A stretch of 64,000 nt of DNA from contig SJOL01000719.1 in assembly GCA_004794785.1 (NCBI GenBank), forward strand, positions 51,351 through 115,350, written 5' to 3'. This DNA comes from Opisthorchis felineus (taxonomy: Eukaryota > Platyhelminthes > Trematoda > Opisthorchiida > Opisthorchiidae). The position numbers and the translations under genes were made by a program. Of this stretch, positions 46,778 through 59,639 are shown in pieces (position 1 is the first letter of the stretch; every line of letters begins with the position of its first letter). The notes under the pieces were generated by a model. The model was given only the letters and a program-made list of their open reading frames with translations, was not told where the DNA came from and made no database searches.

Positions 46778-49700
46778 CTGAACAAAGGGTGAAATAAAGA
46801 AAGGGAATGACAACGACTGAGGTGGAGTGGATAGTCGAGGTATTGGGTTGCACAAAAACTGGATTCCTAAGTTGAGAGCAGAGCACAACCACACCACCGT
46901 TGACTGTTCGCTTGTAATGTCACATACAACAATCAGCCGGTGAATAAACAGGGGGTCGGTGAGCCACGCCCTTCCAGTGCAAAGCGAAGGGGAAAACTGC
47001 TGGAGAATTTTTACTTGATTTTTGAAATCATTCAGGATGCACTTTTTATAAGCTACATCAAGCTCTGAAGTGCTTAGCAGGAATACAAAAAAAAACATAC
47101 AAAATCCTGAATAACAGCAGATTTAGAGAGGCACAAGAGGAAATCATTGCACATTCTTGTCCGCGGTTTAAGAAGTCAGATCACATGAGGACTGGAATGA
47201 AGTCGAAAAGCCCATGTAAAACGCGCAAGCACCTGATTTATTAACTTTGACAACGAAAACAGAATGATCTCATCCGGAAAGAGGCCACTACGAGTGGAAG
47301 CTTTGGACGTCTCCTAAGAACTGGATTATTTGAGAGGGTCACAAACTACAACATGGTTGACAGGGAACGTCGTTGTGCCCGTCCGGAGAAATGGTCCATT
47401 ACCTAAGGGCCACTGTTAGGGATTGTCATAACACTCTCTGTGAACTGAGGCCGGCCGACAGGGCTCCTAAATTTCTCGATAACAACCCTGAGATTTTTCA
47501 GAGCTCTGTTACCAATATTTCATCACTAACTTAAATTGTAGAGCATCGTTCCTCACAGGGAAGCTTTTGGGAAGCCCCTGACACATTCTCACGTGCTGAA
47601 AGTTTAGCGATTGTGAGGAACGCTTGGTGCTCACAGACGTCTGAAAAGATGTGGTTACCAGAAGGGGTAAAGAAACAGACACAACTCTACACTCCGAGAG
47701 CCAAGGAGCACAGTTAAACATGGTGTTGCGGCTGTCCAGAATGATTCTTTCTTTCACCTATGGCAAACAGGTAAGAAGATTGGCGAATAGCTAGTTGTGG
47801 ACCGAAAGTTAAGGAGTCAGAGAGCACGGGATCGAATCCCGGAAGTGGTTCACGAGAAATGTACGTTAAAATATTACTAAAGTAAAACTGTGCTCACCAG
47901 TTGCTCAGTGTTAACTAAATCATTGAAAATCTTAAATCCAGCTATCGATGTAAATCGGTACACCGAACCGCCGATAACTAGGCAACTTAAACACGGTTCT
48001 TTCAAACTGCGCAATACACAAGTACAGGCCACAATCAGTGTCACAGAGTACCGATAAATTTGATCCAGATGGGTCAAAAAACTACTTTCCAGGAATGCTG
48101 AATGTATTGAAGACTCATGCAAGGTATTTTGATATTAACGTAATTGTTTTGACCAAGTGGGTCGATTACTAGAATCGAACTGACTTCGTACCATCCTCGC
48201 AATCACTTAGCAATCAACATTCCTTCAAAGACAGACGTGTGTGAAAGTACCGGCTAAGGGAAAAGAAATATTTCGAAGGTTGTGCAGCACTGTATCGCCA
48301 ATGAGAACACAGTAAATAAATGAGAAGCAAAACCTCGGGAGAGCAATTTGCATGGGGCGAAACAAGGCCAATCACACCACGGGTTCAAACTACCGTGGCC
48401 GTGCAGTTGCCCGTCCGTTACACACAAGCAGCTACTCAGCATATCATCGTGTACAGCGTTTCTCAACAGGAATATGGGGTTGACTCCAAAGAGGAATCCA
48501 CCATCCTGTTGCACAGGGGTGGCGTTCCTAGAGTTAATTTTATCAGGATCACCACACATTTTGTTGGGACGGGTAGTCACAACAACACTCAAACACAGTG
48601 TGAGCTGAGCCAGCGAACGGTGTACACAAAGAGTCGCGCAAACGAATGTGCGCGGTGTGAAACGTTGTGAAATGGCCACACTCATATAGATTAGCATGCA
48701 AACACTAACGTCAAAGTGCAGTCGAACCAATCCTTGGACAGGCCAACTGACAATCAGGGCCCTGGTTGTAGCAGCCACAACAACAAGGACAACGATAACC
48801 ACAACAAGCCATTCTCGTTCACTGCCACTGCTTTCGGAAGGGTTTGACTAGAACGAGTGAATCATCACACATACGAGCACACATAGACACGTTCGATCAG
48901 AAAAGTACTGACGCCAGCATCAACAACGCGTCATCCCAAATGCCTCGGCTTTGTGCTAGAGAAACACAAGTAGTCGCAGGAACAAGAGCGCATTCGCGTT
49001 CGAACTGCTTCCTGGTGCACACACATACGATTCTGCTGCGCAGTAACAATCAATCAATGAGCCAGGTGGGAAGCGAGAAAAGGGCAGGAAATGACTTACC
49101 GATGTATACACGAAATGCTGATTGCCCCGTACACCATGGCAGTCAAAAAGCGCTACGCGTCCAGCCTCAATACCAGCGTCCCAGCATTTGTTGTCCCGGC
49201 GAATCTCACCAAGCTTAGACATGAGCCAATACTGAATGGCGAGGAAAGAAGATGAGGGGGAGAGAGGAAGGTGTCAGGTTAGCAACTCATGCGTTGGAAC
49301 GTCTTTTGACATCCCTGCAAACTGGAGTGGTTGTCCAAGCGGCGTGAGCCTAATCGGGTTTATTGCAGACATAAACATCTTCCAGCCCCAACCCATTATT
49401 TGACTGAAGAAATTATCTTGAGGAAGCTTAGTTCAGCTGTCCGTCTGCCGATGAAAGCTGACTTACATTACCTCTATAAGGTTACAAGTGAGGAGCGAGA
49501 CTAAACCGTAGTACGCGTCACTCCATTCTACTAAAACTTTATCAATTACTGACTGGATTGAGCTCGAACAAGAGCAGGTATCGAGGACGAGACGTCCTGA
49601 TTCGGATGGCCTGGCAAACTCCGACTTCGCACCCGACATGGTTACAGAGGTGAGTTGTGTCGTCCTGGTGCCGTTAGCTAATCAATCAATTGAACCTAAC

Positions 49701-51307
49701 TCAAAAGAGGAGGGGCCAGTTCGAGGATATAGTAGGAAGCAACAGCTCCTTTACAAATCCACTGTGGAACTGACACTGACATCCATTTTGTGACTCACAT
49801 CCGGATCAGGTCACATCTAAAACATGGTTACTGATTTGCTAAGAGTACACTCAAAGTACAACGTAAAGTTGCAGTCGAATTATGAAAAGCTTGGCCACAT
49901 AAGCCATATTATGACCCATCAGGCTAACAATTACAGATGCGAAGTCGGTGGACGCCGACCAGGTAACCGACTAAAACTATTGGTCACAAGTCCGATCCCT
50001 CTAAGCCCCGATGACGAACCCCAGGATAGTCGACGTAGTTTATCATGGCTTCTTGTGAATGCATACAATATCTATCTTTGGTCAAATAAAGTAGACATGA
50101 GTTGTGGAAACCAACTGAATTAGGCACGCTTTTAGCTAACTTATCTAATGTCTTGGTTGCTTACGTTAACTGCGTCCGGAGGCCCGCCAACCCTAATAAC
50201 CGGGCAGCACGTCAATTGGACGGATGTGTCACGTGCGGGCTACGGACCAAACGAAGGAATGCCCTGATTGGTCAGAATGCCAGCCAATCTGGATCGAGCA
50301 TCTTTAGCTCGACGCTTCTTGCCACCTCACGGAGATTCTAGCACGACCTTGTGGAACATTCTGTGATTACCCTATAAATACAGTTGTAATAACCTTCCTT
50401 TGTCTCCATAAAGGGCTGTCTGAAGCTACCGTACCTTTTGATGTACCATAGTGGGCGGAGCAGGAAGCCAAGGACCGACACAGAATTGCACGACCGTTCA
50501 GCACGTCACAACAAACTGCATCACTTATTCGATCCGTGACAAAATCGTAAGAGAAATTACCCCTAATTTTTCTTAAAGATTAGGGGAATTTTGCTTCTTG
50601 TCCGACCTAGGCCTGAAGACATTCAGACAGTGCCATCTAGCCGCACAATTTTTATTTAGAAGTAGAGAGGTTGTTGAGTTTTCACTTGATATTGTCATTA
50701 CTGAGTTCCTACTCAGGCACGCGATGAAGTTTAACTACAGTGGTCGAGTAAGATCGAACTCAAGTGTTATTTCAGTGTTGACGCAGAATGGAACTCGGAC
50801 AAGATAAGTCTTGTAAGAATTCAACGAAATTCGTTTGACTGGTTACCCGAAAAAATGATGGAAACAAACCGACATTCTTGTTTTAGCAGACAAACCGTAC
50901 TCGTATATGAGTTCGTTGTCGCCAGGTGACTTGACAGTTGAGCACATTCTAACTCGAGTAAAAATCTGAATGTCAGGTGGCATGAGTAAGCTTCTCATCC
51001 GGTAATGAAGACGAACAGAGCTGTCCAGAGATACAGTAGACGGCTGATACAGCCGAGGAGCGACTAAACACGAATATTGGCATGCCGACTATGACTAACT
51101 GTAGGTCGCCAGTCACAGTCCAATAAAGTTGCAGTAAGCAACCATCATCAAAGGGGTCGTGTCCATCGTAACGTCTTGTGGCTCAACTTCTGAGTCACAA
51201 AGCAAATAGAAGATGAGAAGGTAAAGGCATCACCATTATCATCATCAGAGACAGCAACATCAGTGTTGACACTGATGCTTCAATGCCGTACAACCATAAG
51301 GTTCGTC

Positions 51308-51342
<35 letters not shown>

Positions 51343-54300
51343 GTACATATGTACATATATTTAAAGCCCTAGAGTAAAAAGAAGAGAAAAAGCTTGGNGG
51401 AGGGGACCTAGTGCTGGCCTATGTCAAGCATTCCGAGGTGCCTACACCTCCAAGCGCTCAATCAGACAATCTGGAAAGAAACTGACAGCACGAACGCTAC
51501 TGACATCGATTAGCCGCCATTTCTTGCAACGTCTCCAGCCAAGCACAGGAGGGGTCACGGGGACCCCCTCCTGGAAGGCGTACAACACCAACAACGTCCA
51601 AACTTTTCCTAATCTCTTTCACACCCTTCTGCCAAGCCATACGTTGTCCATCTCGCGGTTTCCGCCATTCTGAAGGACCCGCAGAGAACAACACTCGTCT
51701 CGGCATGCTTAGCACATAACCGAGTCACCGCGGCTGATGGTGTTGAATATTTTCCGCGATTGAGGTACCTGCTGCACAACCAAATACCCGTTTTCTAATC
51801 ACCTCGTTACTAATCGGTTGACGGCGTTTAACAATGCCAAAGATTCTGAGGCAGCGGTGGTCAAAAACCTGCAGACGCCTAACATCATCTGTCTGCAGAG
51901 GCCAGGTTTCGCAACCATACAAAAATACAAGCTTTACTGTGGCCTGCTACACACGACCCTCGAGATCCAGTGATATGCCTTTTTGACGCCACAAGTGACG
52001 CAACCTAGCAAGCGGGAATCAGGCCTTTGAGATTCGTGCACTGACTTTATCGGGCACACTTCCATCAGAGGTCATTCAACTACCGAGGTATGTAACGTCT
52101 AGCATGGAGTCAGTCACCCGTCCTTAGGTTTCACACACTAGAATAACTGTTCCGACCTACATCAAAAACCTTGGCTGAAATGACGGAAAAGTATTTAACT
52201 CTCAGTGCTTCATCAGTGTCATACACATCGAGATTGTGGATCGTGATTGAGAAAAACAACTGGCACCTAAACACACTGAGTAATTCGTGCTATAGGAACA
52301 AACATTGCACTGAGAGAAAATATTTCGAGAGGCTGAAATGGCAGCATCGATAGGTGAAGAAAGACAGGAATCACTATGACATATTCAATGAAGCAAAATG
52401 CGAAATTGATTGACACAGAATAGTTCTAGGCAAGACAAGCTACAGAAAATGATATCCATTTTTGCATAGTTCCTACGGGATGACGACGTGAAGTGTAAAT
52501 CAGTTGAGTGACATGGGAGGATCTATGTGAACCACAAAGCACACTGTCGACCATGTCGAATCGGGTATCATAAAAAGGGGTGCTGCATTTGGTCGGTAAT
52601 CTTAGCCAGTTTCCGATTTCTATTGACATCGAACTCCCGCGTCGTGCCAGGTTTGAGGCGGAACCCTCAGTGGTTTGCTTTCAGGCTTAACTTGTCGATT
52701 CCCGTTATCTAAGGAGCCTGGGTAACCGATGAGGATCTCAGTGCTTCCCACTAGCCGCGCCGCAGATACTCCAGATTCAAGAACAATGACGGACTGGATG
52801 GAACACAGATCTCGGTACAAGGCGACAGCAACAACTAGCTAAGGGAGGGATACTGACAGGGACATCACACTATGCATCATGAGGAAATTGGTCGCAGAAT
52901 GAACGCTATTCTGAAATGGCCATGACCATGGTTGAGCTTAGATAAACTCAGATAGTATGTCAGGAGCGATCAAAACAATACAAACCAGGTCTGTCAAGAT
53001 GATATTGTCCATAGTTGATATTCTACGTCGGGAACTGTTGGGTAAAATCGATATTTTCAAGCGCTGGCAGCGAGCACAGGCCAGATAGGTCTACTCAACG
53101 CATAGCCGAAATTGAGTCACGCTGGTTGCTTAACCTCATCATAAGCAAAACAATTCCGGCTAACCAAGAAAGGCTCGAAAAGTACCTCGTTACCAAAAGC
53201 ACGTACGGATGATGCGCACTAAATTGCATTATTTTTGTTACCAACAAGGTGAGAAGAGTCCTCGCTTCAAAACCGGTGTCGCTGGGGCAGCCAGAACACG
53301 AACACCTATGATAATGAACATGTATAATTAGCAAATCTGGAGTCCACAAAAGTCCACACCCATCAGATAATCGAAACACGCAGGCAACTCACTTGATTTC
53401 CACCTTCTTTATGACAAGGCCACATGCCTACAATCACTTTACCATTGCCTTTCAGAGGGGAATCGATGCAATGTGGACCGGCCTCGGATTCGATCTGCGC
53501 GGAAGTCGGGAGGTGTAATAAAGGGAGAAACTAAGGGATCTCTCGGAGCCAAACTGGTAAAAAAAACTTTGTTACTTTTGAATTGGAGATTTATGACAAC
53601 GCAGAAACAGATGAAGCGCAAAAGACATGGGACAAATCATTCAACATCCGGACTTCTCCACATTGTAAGGTGCTTCATTGGACTGGAGAGAGCAATTATG
53701 ACCTCAAAGTAAGTTACGCTCACTAATGTGAGTACGCTTTGCTCAAGTGGTCCATTCGGGAAGGCTGTTTTTCTAATGAGAAAGAACACTGTCAACTCCC
53801 GAGACAGTAAGACGCAAACTTACTAATCGAAAAGTTCGTGGTTCGAACCCGACCTCTACGGCTCTACTACTCCTGTCTATGTTTGAGTAACCTTGCGGCA
53901 TCTAATCCCCCATGCTTCCCTCGCATGACATGGCAGCTATGTACCGAGAGGGTGAACGATTGTTTTTCTTTTTCTGACATTATAGCGGCCTCTCCGTCTT
54001 CATGGGCAGAGATCAAAGGCCTGGCTATCGCGATCGAGTAGTTTAAAAAAATACCAGTGACCCCGAAGCATCACCCGAGGACGTAGCTTGCACATGAACC
54101 ACGAGCTAAAGAAAACTGATTAGATCTTGTGAATTTACAGCAGATCAACTATACCTAACCCATCTGAAGGACAACAAGTTTACCTGGCAATGAAAGATGA
54201 AGGAAATAATCAAAGTTCTTATCTGCATTGCCGTTTATCTCCACAGGGACCCGAAGATCGAAAGTCCCGATACGCTGCAACGGTGAGACGGCCTTAATGG

Positions 54301-54810
54301 TGTCCTCGTAACCAAGTTCTTGCGTAGCCAATCCATTCGTGATAAATGTGGTATCACGACTGAATATGCACCAAAACAATGTTCGCCAGCATCTCCAGTG
54401 CGGACCTGTTTGATTGCCGTGTCTTCAGAGGGCAAAACAGTGACGGCTGAGACAACTGTACACCAACTTCGCGTTGAGACCACCAGATGGGATCAGTCTC
54501 AAACACACTGAAACTCCGAGTACCGGCAGAAAACCAATGGACAATAAGCCCTAACGCGATGTAGTAACAACAATTCTGTCGGGCAAAATACTAATGGAAC
54601 TTCTTGCAATATTTTCAAAAAAAGCTTTGCAGGAATAAACCAACCGGGAAATGACTACTACTCGTGAATAGAAGAACTCACGTCACCGTGGGCCACCGAA
54701 TCAGTCGGAACGAAAAATTCCGGGTAAACATTCTTCAAATACCAATCAAAAGAATGGCATTTCAGACGCTCAAGAACCGCTTTACGTTCGGAAACATCAC
54801 CGAAATCGAT
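46643..54810 (-). CDS. GALNT: Second GALNT paralogue, C-terminal part only (4 exons, 165 aa)
   Basis: Four exons on the minus strand encode the end of the catalytic domain and a complete ricin-type lectin domain of another polypeptide GalNAc-transferase. In transcript order they are 54810-54682, 53494-53393, 49231-49100 and 46777-46643 (TAG stop included). Every junction is phase 0 with good AG acceptors and GT donors, and the frame is open throughout. Exon lengths of 129, 102, 132 and 135 nt parallel 129, 108, 129 and 174 nt in the first GALNT. The lectin repeats read CID with QYW, CWD with QHF, and CVT with QRW. I searched 54811-64000 for the GHVF and GGEN coding patterns on this strand and found none. 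The catalytic exons must therefore lie beyond the window, or the copy is truncated. Intact frames and splice sites favour a live gene. Confidence 0.85.
49100..49231 (-). CDS. GALNT: Second GALNT: lectin beta repeat
   Basis: 44 codons, acceptor CTCGCCATTCAG, donor TCG/GTAAGT. It begins YWLMSKLGEIRRDNKCWDAG, completing QYW from the previous exon, and continues DCHGVRGNQHFVY. The EIRRDxxCW core is shared with the first gene. This copy keeps Asp in CWD, where the first gene has CWT. Confidence 0.9.
50174..50513 (+). repeat. R1 repeat, copy B (LTR-like)
   Basis: Same strand and same ends as the copy about 8.3 kb to the left. The sequence between the copies contains exons of the second GALNT on the other strand, so the pair is not the two ends of one element. 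The high similarity implies recent activity. Confidence 0.6.
51312..51341. repeat. (TA)n microsatellite
   Basis: About 15 TA units followed by ACGTACATATGTACATATAT. An ambiguous base (n) at 51399 lies just downstream, so the assembly is weak here. Confidence 0.95.
51470..52135 (-). mobile_element. Degenerate LINE reverse transcriptase, 3' end (RTE/CR1-like)
   Basis: On the minus strand, frames interrupted by a few stops read MLDVTYLGS, SVPDKVSARISKA, LRHLWRQKGISL, YGCETWPLQTDDVRRLQVFD, HRCLRIF, MPRRVLFSAGPSEWRKPRDG and GPRDPSCAWLETLQEMAANR. This is the C-terminal region after the RT domain in the endonuclease/reverse-transcriptase LINEs that abound in flatworms. The exact clade is not certain. 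It lies in sense orientation in the intergenic/intron DNA between the exons at 49231 and 53393 of the second GALNT. Confidence 0.75.
53393..53494 (-). CDS. GALNT: Second GALNT: lectin alpha repeat
   Basis: 34 codons, acceptor CTTCCGCGCAG, donor CAA/GTGAGT. It reads IESEAGPHCIDSPLK, then MWPCHKEGGNQ. The CID motif stands for CLD and keeps the Asp. The exon is two codons shorter than its counterpart. Both exons start with Ile-Glu-Ser. Confidence 0.88.
53795..53965 (+). repeat. SINE-A copy in intron of second GALNT
   Basis: AAAGTTCGTGGTTCGAACCC (B box) followed by CTCCTGTCTATGTTTGAGTA and ATGACATGGCAGCTATGTAC. The A-box part is decayed. Antisense to the gene. Confidence 0.65.
54682..54810 (-). 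CDS. GALNT: Second GALNT: end of catalytic domain (equivalent of exon 8)
   Basis: Acceptor TTCCCTCGCAG, donor GAC/GTGAGT, 43 codons. It contains FGDVSERKAVLERLKC and SFDWYLKNVYPEFFVP. 28 of 43 residues match the first gene's exon 8, and the phase and length are identical. Confidence 0.92.
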
Positions 54811-54875
54811 CTGCGAGGGAATTAGAGTGGAACATACATAAAACTAGAGATGATTTGTGAAAAGTTGACTCAAAT

Positions 54876-54912
54876 GAGAGAGAGAGAGACAAGAAGGGAG
54901 AGAGGGAGAGAC
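54876..54912 (+). repeat. GA-rich simple repeat
   Basis: Interrupted (GA)n tract 66 bases upstream, in gene orientation, of the second GALNT's first visible exon. On the sense strand it is a CT-rich tract and may act as an extended polypyrimidine region. Confidence 0.85.
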
Positions 54913-57689
54913 AAGAATGGGCAAGACTAGTCTGTCAGATTCTGGTCACCTAAGTGCTCAGTTTCTAGTTTCTATCATCCCTCATTCTCATTCTCAACTG
55001 TTGTGTCGAGGGTGGCCGTCTATTGGTTACCCCTGAACTGAGCCCGCCAGACTACGCGATAAGGAGAAGACAGAGAACCCGGGACACGGCTGTATTGTCA
55101 GGACAAACATACAGAGCTTCTGCGTAAATATATAGGATGACTAAATGGCCAATTATGGTCCTTCACTTGTTTGTTCTGTACAGCCAATGGCGGTGTTCCG
55201 GTCGTGAACAATTTCACCCCCACTCCGATGGTCGTAAGCTGCTAAACCGTGTTTGATGAGCCTTTTTGTGTGAATAGCTTGTAGGTTTATTAATTGGGAA
55301 CCGACCGAACTCTATCAGATTTTGCAGCGACCAACCATCACACATGTCACATTCTACCGCTCTATAGTCATGGGATCAATAAGAACTCTTTGAAAACACG
55401 TTCGTGCACGCCAAACCCGACGTAAATGCTTTGTCAAAACCGATACGGCGTGATGGCTTGATAAGGTGAGTGGTTTTATGCCGAGATGGACAGAAGCTGG
55501 TTGTTGCGTGGTAGCTTGAATTACTACCTGATTCTAGATGGGTTCCTCAACCGGTGTTATCGCCCATCAGTCTGCGGCTCAGCTCAGCGCCCAATATCCA
55601 AAGACAGATGATGTATTCCAGTAAACGAACGCTAAGGCGCTTCGAAAAGAACTGCTTGAAATGAGCTGTCAGTACCTGTTTGGTGTTACGCATGATTTGA
55701 TGAAGCTTTAGCTGAATGATAGAAGTTGTCATCACGGATCGAAGAGAGGCAACTGAAAATCTGAGAGATGAGGAACTTCAATGACTGGGGACGATGATGG
55801 ACAGATGTGTATTGTGTTTGACCGACTATCTGGCTGCCCAAAGAACACCCATGAGCAGTGTATTTATAAATTTACACTTTGAAACCATTGCCTCTTTTGC
55901 GCAGCTTCTTGAGAGAATTCTCACGTCACGACTGGTAAACAAGCGAATATTAACGGATCAATGAAAAGAAAGCCAAGCTAGTCCAGAAGGTGGGTGAAGT
56001 ACATCCACGTGGCATCCAAGTCGACTGATTAGCGCAGGACCACTCCCATAAAGCATGGATGTGTGATTGAACGAACAACCTCAGGTGCACACATCACCTC
56101 ATTTCCCGAAGACCATTTTGCCAAAATAATGTATGCACAGGACAACCGAGGTGCGTCAGATTCGTTCGCGAGGTCGAACAGAACGATCCCTAATTAGCAT
56201 TGTGATGTGCCAGTGCGAAACTGGGTTCAATCGGGAAGTAGGAAAGGAGAGCGGACAAGTACCCACACTGGTAACGACGAAACGTGGAGGTTTAACACAG
56301 TGGGGGTGCAGTAGTGCTGAGTGATCTGTCACAATGAAGGTGCGTCGCTTAATCCAAACGTCACAGCTGTTGTTGTTGTTGGTGGTGTTTCTTTGCTACA
56401 CATTTGTGGGTCACAGGGGAAGGGCGGAGTCCCCAGAAAAATGAAGATAAAACCACACGAGAAATAACACACACCCCTAGGTGGATTAAGATGGATGTCG
56501 ACCTGGCTTTTGAGGGCTGGAGAAGACACAGACGGGCAAAGAGTTTCAACGATGTGAAAAAGAGATTAGAACAGAGCACTTCTACTATGTGAGGTAGTAA
56601 CTTGATAGGGGTGAACGGGGATGAACAAAGTCGTGTCACCCAGTTAGAAGACGCGGGCAAACAGACAGGAGTGGCAAACTCCGATGAGTCTTTTTTGTGG
56701 TAGTTGCGGTAGAATAAAGCAAGAAACACTATGTTCCGACGGTGAGAAAGAATACATCAGTCGGCGAAGGGGTATCGATGAAGCGTGCAATCAAGTCAAG
56801 GGAGGATAACTAAGGAGTCCCAACTAAAACATGATAGCAGGGAAAGGTAGGGAGTTATCAAGGAGAATTTAGGCGGCGGTGAAAAGGATATCAACCGTTC
56901 TAGATGCTCAGGTCGCAGGTACCTTGATTGGTGCAGTTGAACGCTACTGAGTTCGACAAGCCCCAGTTGGTGTTCTGGACAGTAATGAATCGGGCCTAGA
57001 AGTCACACAGTCGGAGTGAAGCAGAGCGCTGGGAAGAGTAGGACAAAGAGATGTGCAGAATGGCATCGTCTGCAAAGTCATGTGGTGGTAACGGTCGGGA
57101 ACAGATCGCTCACATTGGGAAGAGCTGTGGGGGGGGGGAGATAGACCTTTGGTGAACTCCAGCGCTGAGTCTGAGAGAAAACACCACCCAGCCTTACTTG
57201 CATGGAACAGCTATGTGCGAAGCTTCCAATCCAAATGATCAGGTCTGGATGTGGCCCATATAAGGGAAGCTCAGAAAAGCAGGTCCGTAAATCGACATGC
57301 CATCTATGGAGTGATGGCCACTCAAATCAGCAACATCGTCAAGATTGTGGAGTTGTTTGGTGAAATTGCTTGAAGAACCTTGGACAGCATGGGGTAGTGG
57401 AGATGACCCAGTATTTGTTGGGGCCAAAGCGACAGCCAAATTTCAGAATATGGATAATGAATGAATTTCTCAAAACTTCCCATTTAGAATAAAAATAAAG
57501 TGGGGCTGATGAACACATGCTTTCGACAAGGTCTTTTCAAGTCATACAGTTGCAAAGGCCAAGACATTAGTATTTAACACAATTTAATGTAATCTACATG
57601 AAGCAGGAAGCCGAGTGAAAGACGGTACTGGTTACCTGTCAAGAAGTCAGTCATCAATAGGATGACCAGATGTTATCAGTTGAAGTTGC

Positions 57690-58605
57690 GTGGTGGTCAA
57701 CAACGCTGCATCCACATGGTTTGCCCAAAGTCCATAAACCCGACAGCCCACTAAGGCCTACCATAGACATGTAGGCCTCATCGCAATATCGCGCAACGAC
57801 TTGTGGAAATGCTGGAGCTAGAACGCCGAAAAATATGTTGGCGCAGCGATGCATTCTAATTCGTGGATTCAATAAAGCACCTAGAACTGAAAGACTCGTT
57901 CGTGTTTGTTCGATATGACTTCATTGTGTACCAACGTCTCATTGACTGAAACTGTTAATCACCCATGTGATTAATTGAAGTCATCTCAGTCAGTGAATTG
58001 GGGGAATTCCTTTTGCGATGAACACTGAATGTGCGAGTACTATTCAGTGACACGTCTACCGTCAAACTGATGGCGTCCTTATAGGATCGCTACTGGGGCC
58101 AACGTCAAACGACGTTTTCATGAGTAAACTTGAAAATGGTCCTCTGAAAACAACCAAAGAGAACACACAGTACCATCGCCGATAGACGAGAATTTCGCAG
58201 TTTTAAACAATGAAACCGAAATGGACTTGCTTCAACAAGAGTTCAGTAAATCCCAGACGTTCATCAAATTCACCTCAAAAGCCGAAACCGCTTAGTCCTT
58301 CCGCCTATTAGATGGCCTTGAACAGCGTCATGATGATAAACTGAGACGATCGGTGTGTCGAAATCTTACGTGGTCGCGGCAGTGCACCAACATTGGAGGT
58401 TTTCTTCGGCTGAAACAGAAACCCAGCTTGATCCACAGCCTGACTAACAGAGCGAGAAAAATATGTTCCGGAACAGGAATTCATAAGGTTCTGAGAGACG
58501 AGTTCCCTGATAATTTTATTAGGGTACACATGAATGGAGAAGAAACCAAGGCTGTTAGCACTATAGTCGATCCACAGGAAAAGAGGCTTTACACCAGTCT
58601 GAACA
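57690..58605 (+). mobile_element. Degenerate Penelope-like element, RT fragment
   Basis: Scattered frames match Penelope-type reverse transcriptase blocks in the right order: HGLPKVHKPDSPLRPTIDM (57715-57771), QTDGVLIGSLLGP and NDVFMSKLE (58061-58135), FIKFTSKAE (about 58261), RRSVCRNLTWSRQCTNIGGF and LIHSLTNRARKICS (58340-58465), and DEFPDNFIRVHM. The middle part with the catalytic YVDD is corrupted, with several stops and frameshifts. No GIY-YIG endonuclease is recognisable downstream. It sits in what would be the upstream intron of the second GALNT, in antisense orientation. Confidence 0.75.
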
Positions 58606-59639
58606 GTTTTTTCGCCGTAATACTATGAACCTCATTCACAGGTGATCATCTTTGTTACGTTAGTTTTAGAGATAGAATGCCCTTCCACGCCCGAATTATC
58701 TCATTATATTCATTCTCTTGCCGTTGTGTAGCGGATGCAAGACGAGGCGGCAAGAATGAGGGAACACAATCCAGCGTGGTTAGTTTTTGGAACTAGAACG
58801 ACAACTGACTCAATCGTGCGGCACCTAGCAGACATGGCACACGGCCTGCCAACCAAAAGTTTCCGCATTGTTCACAAGTCGCCTGCTAAGCAAGCTGGAT
58901 CGGCACAGTATCGCACAATCGCAGTGGCTGAAGCTGTTGCCATCCGACATCGAGACCCGATTCTTTGTCGAAAAAACGCTTTGTTCGTGTGGTGGTCGGA
59001 CTTCCCATCTCCCACCACACATACATCCGGTGCTGAACACAACCAAAACACATTCTGCATTGACAGCTTCGGGACATCTTACTGATGAATTGAAATGAAT
59101 GTTTCTTGACAGACAGTCAATGTGGTCCCAGCTTGCTCTGTGATGTCCACTGTGCTCATGAAGTGGTGTTAAATACTGCTGTCTTAGCCTTTGTAACTAT
59201 GAGATGATCTTCTCCACTCTGAAAAAAGAATACCAGTGGACAAAGGCAAAAGTCTTGAAATGATTGGAGCAAGTTCATGAGCACAAAAAGGAGGGGGTGG
59301 CACCCGAAACACATGGAAGGTTGTGAGAGGATAGCCGGCGGATGTGAGTCGGAAAGGCTGCATAAACTGGTACAGAGCTAGGGGAACTGGGGGGGGGGTG
59401 AAAACTGAGCAAATATCTTTGTTTTCTCTAAAGCGAGAGAATTTTGGGGCATCCAGGCGTGTCAAGTGTGGGATCGAATGAGGAAGAATGAAAAAGTTTG
59501 GAACCGATTGAGAAGTCACCGTTCCAGAAGGGTTTGGTAAACAGTCGGTAATTTTGCAACTGGGCAACGTTTCTCTTTGGACACAAAAGCTTCATCATGC
59601 CAAGTGAGCAGGTCACCAAGTTGGCCGGGTTTTAAAGCA

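Noticed and set aside
47790..47860. tRNA-like segment with GGGATCGAATCCC
   Set aside because: Only the B-box-like palindrome is convincing. No A box at the right spacing and no cloverleaf could be drawn.
48254..48802. 182-aa minus-strand open frame
   Set aside because: Hydrophobic, low-complexity start and no family resemblance. It lies inside an intron of the second GALNT, and overlapping frames on the other strand are equally open.
54155..54379. Minus-strand open frame of about 70 aa between two exons of the second GALNT
   Set aside because: It matches nothing in the GALNT family. The exons on either side join in phase without it, and its flanks do not form a clear acceptor and donor pair.
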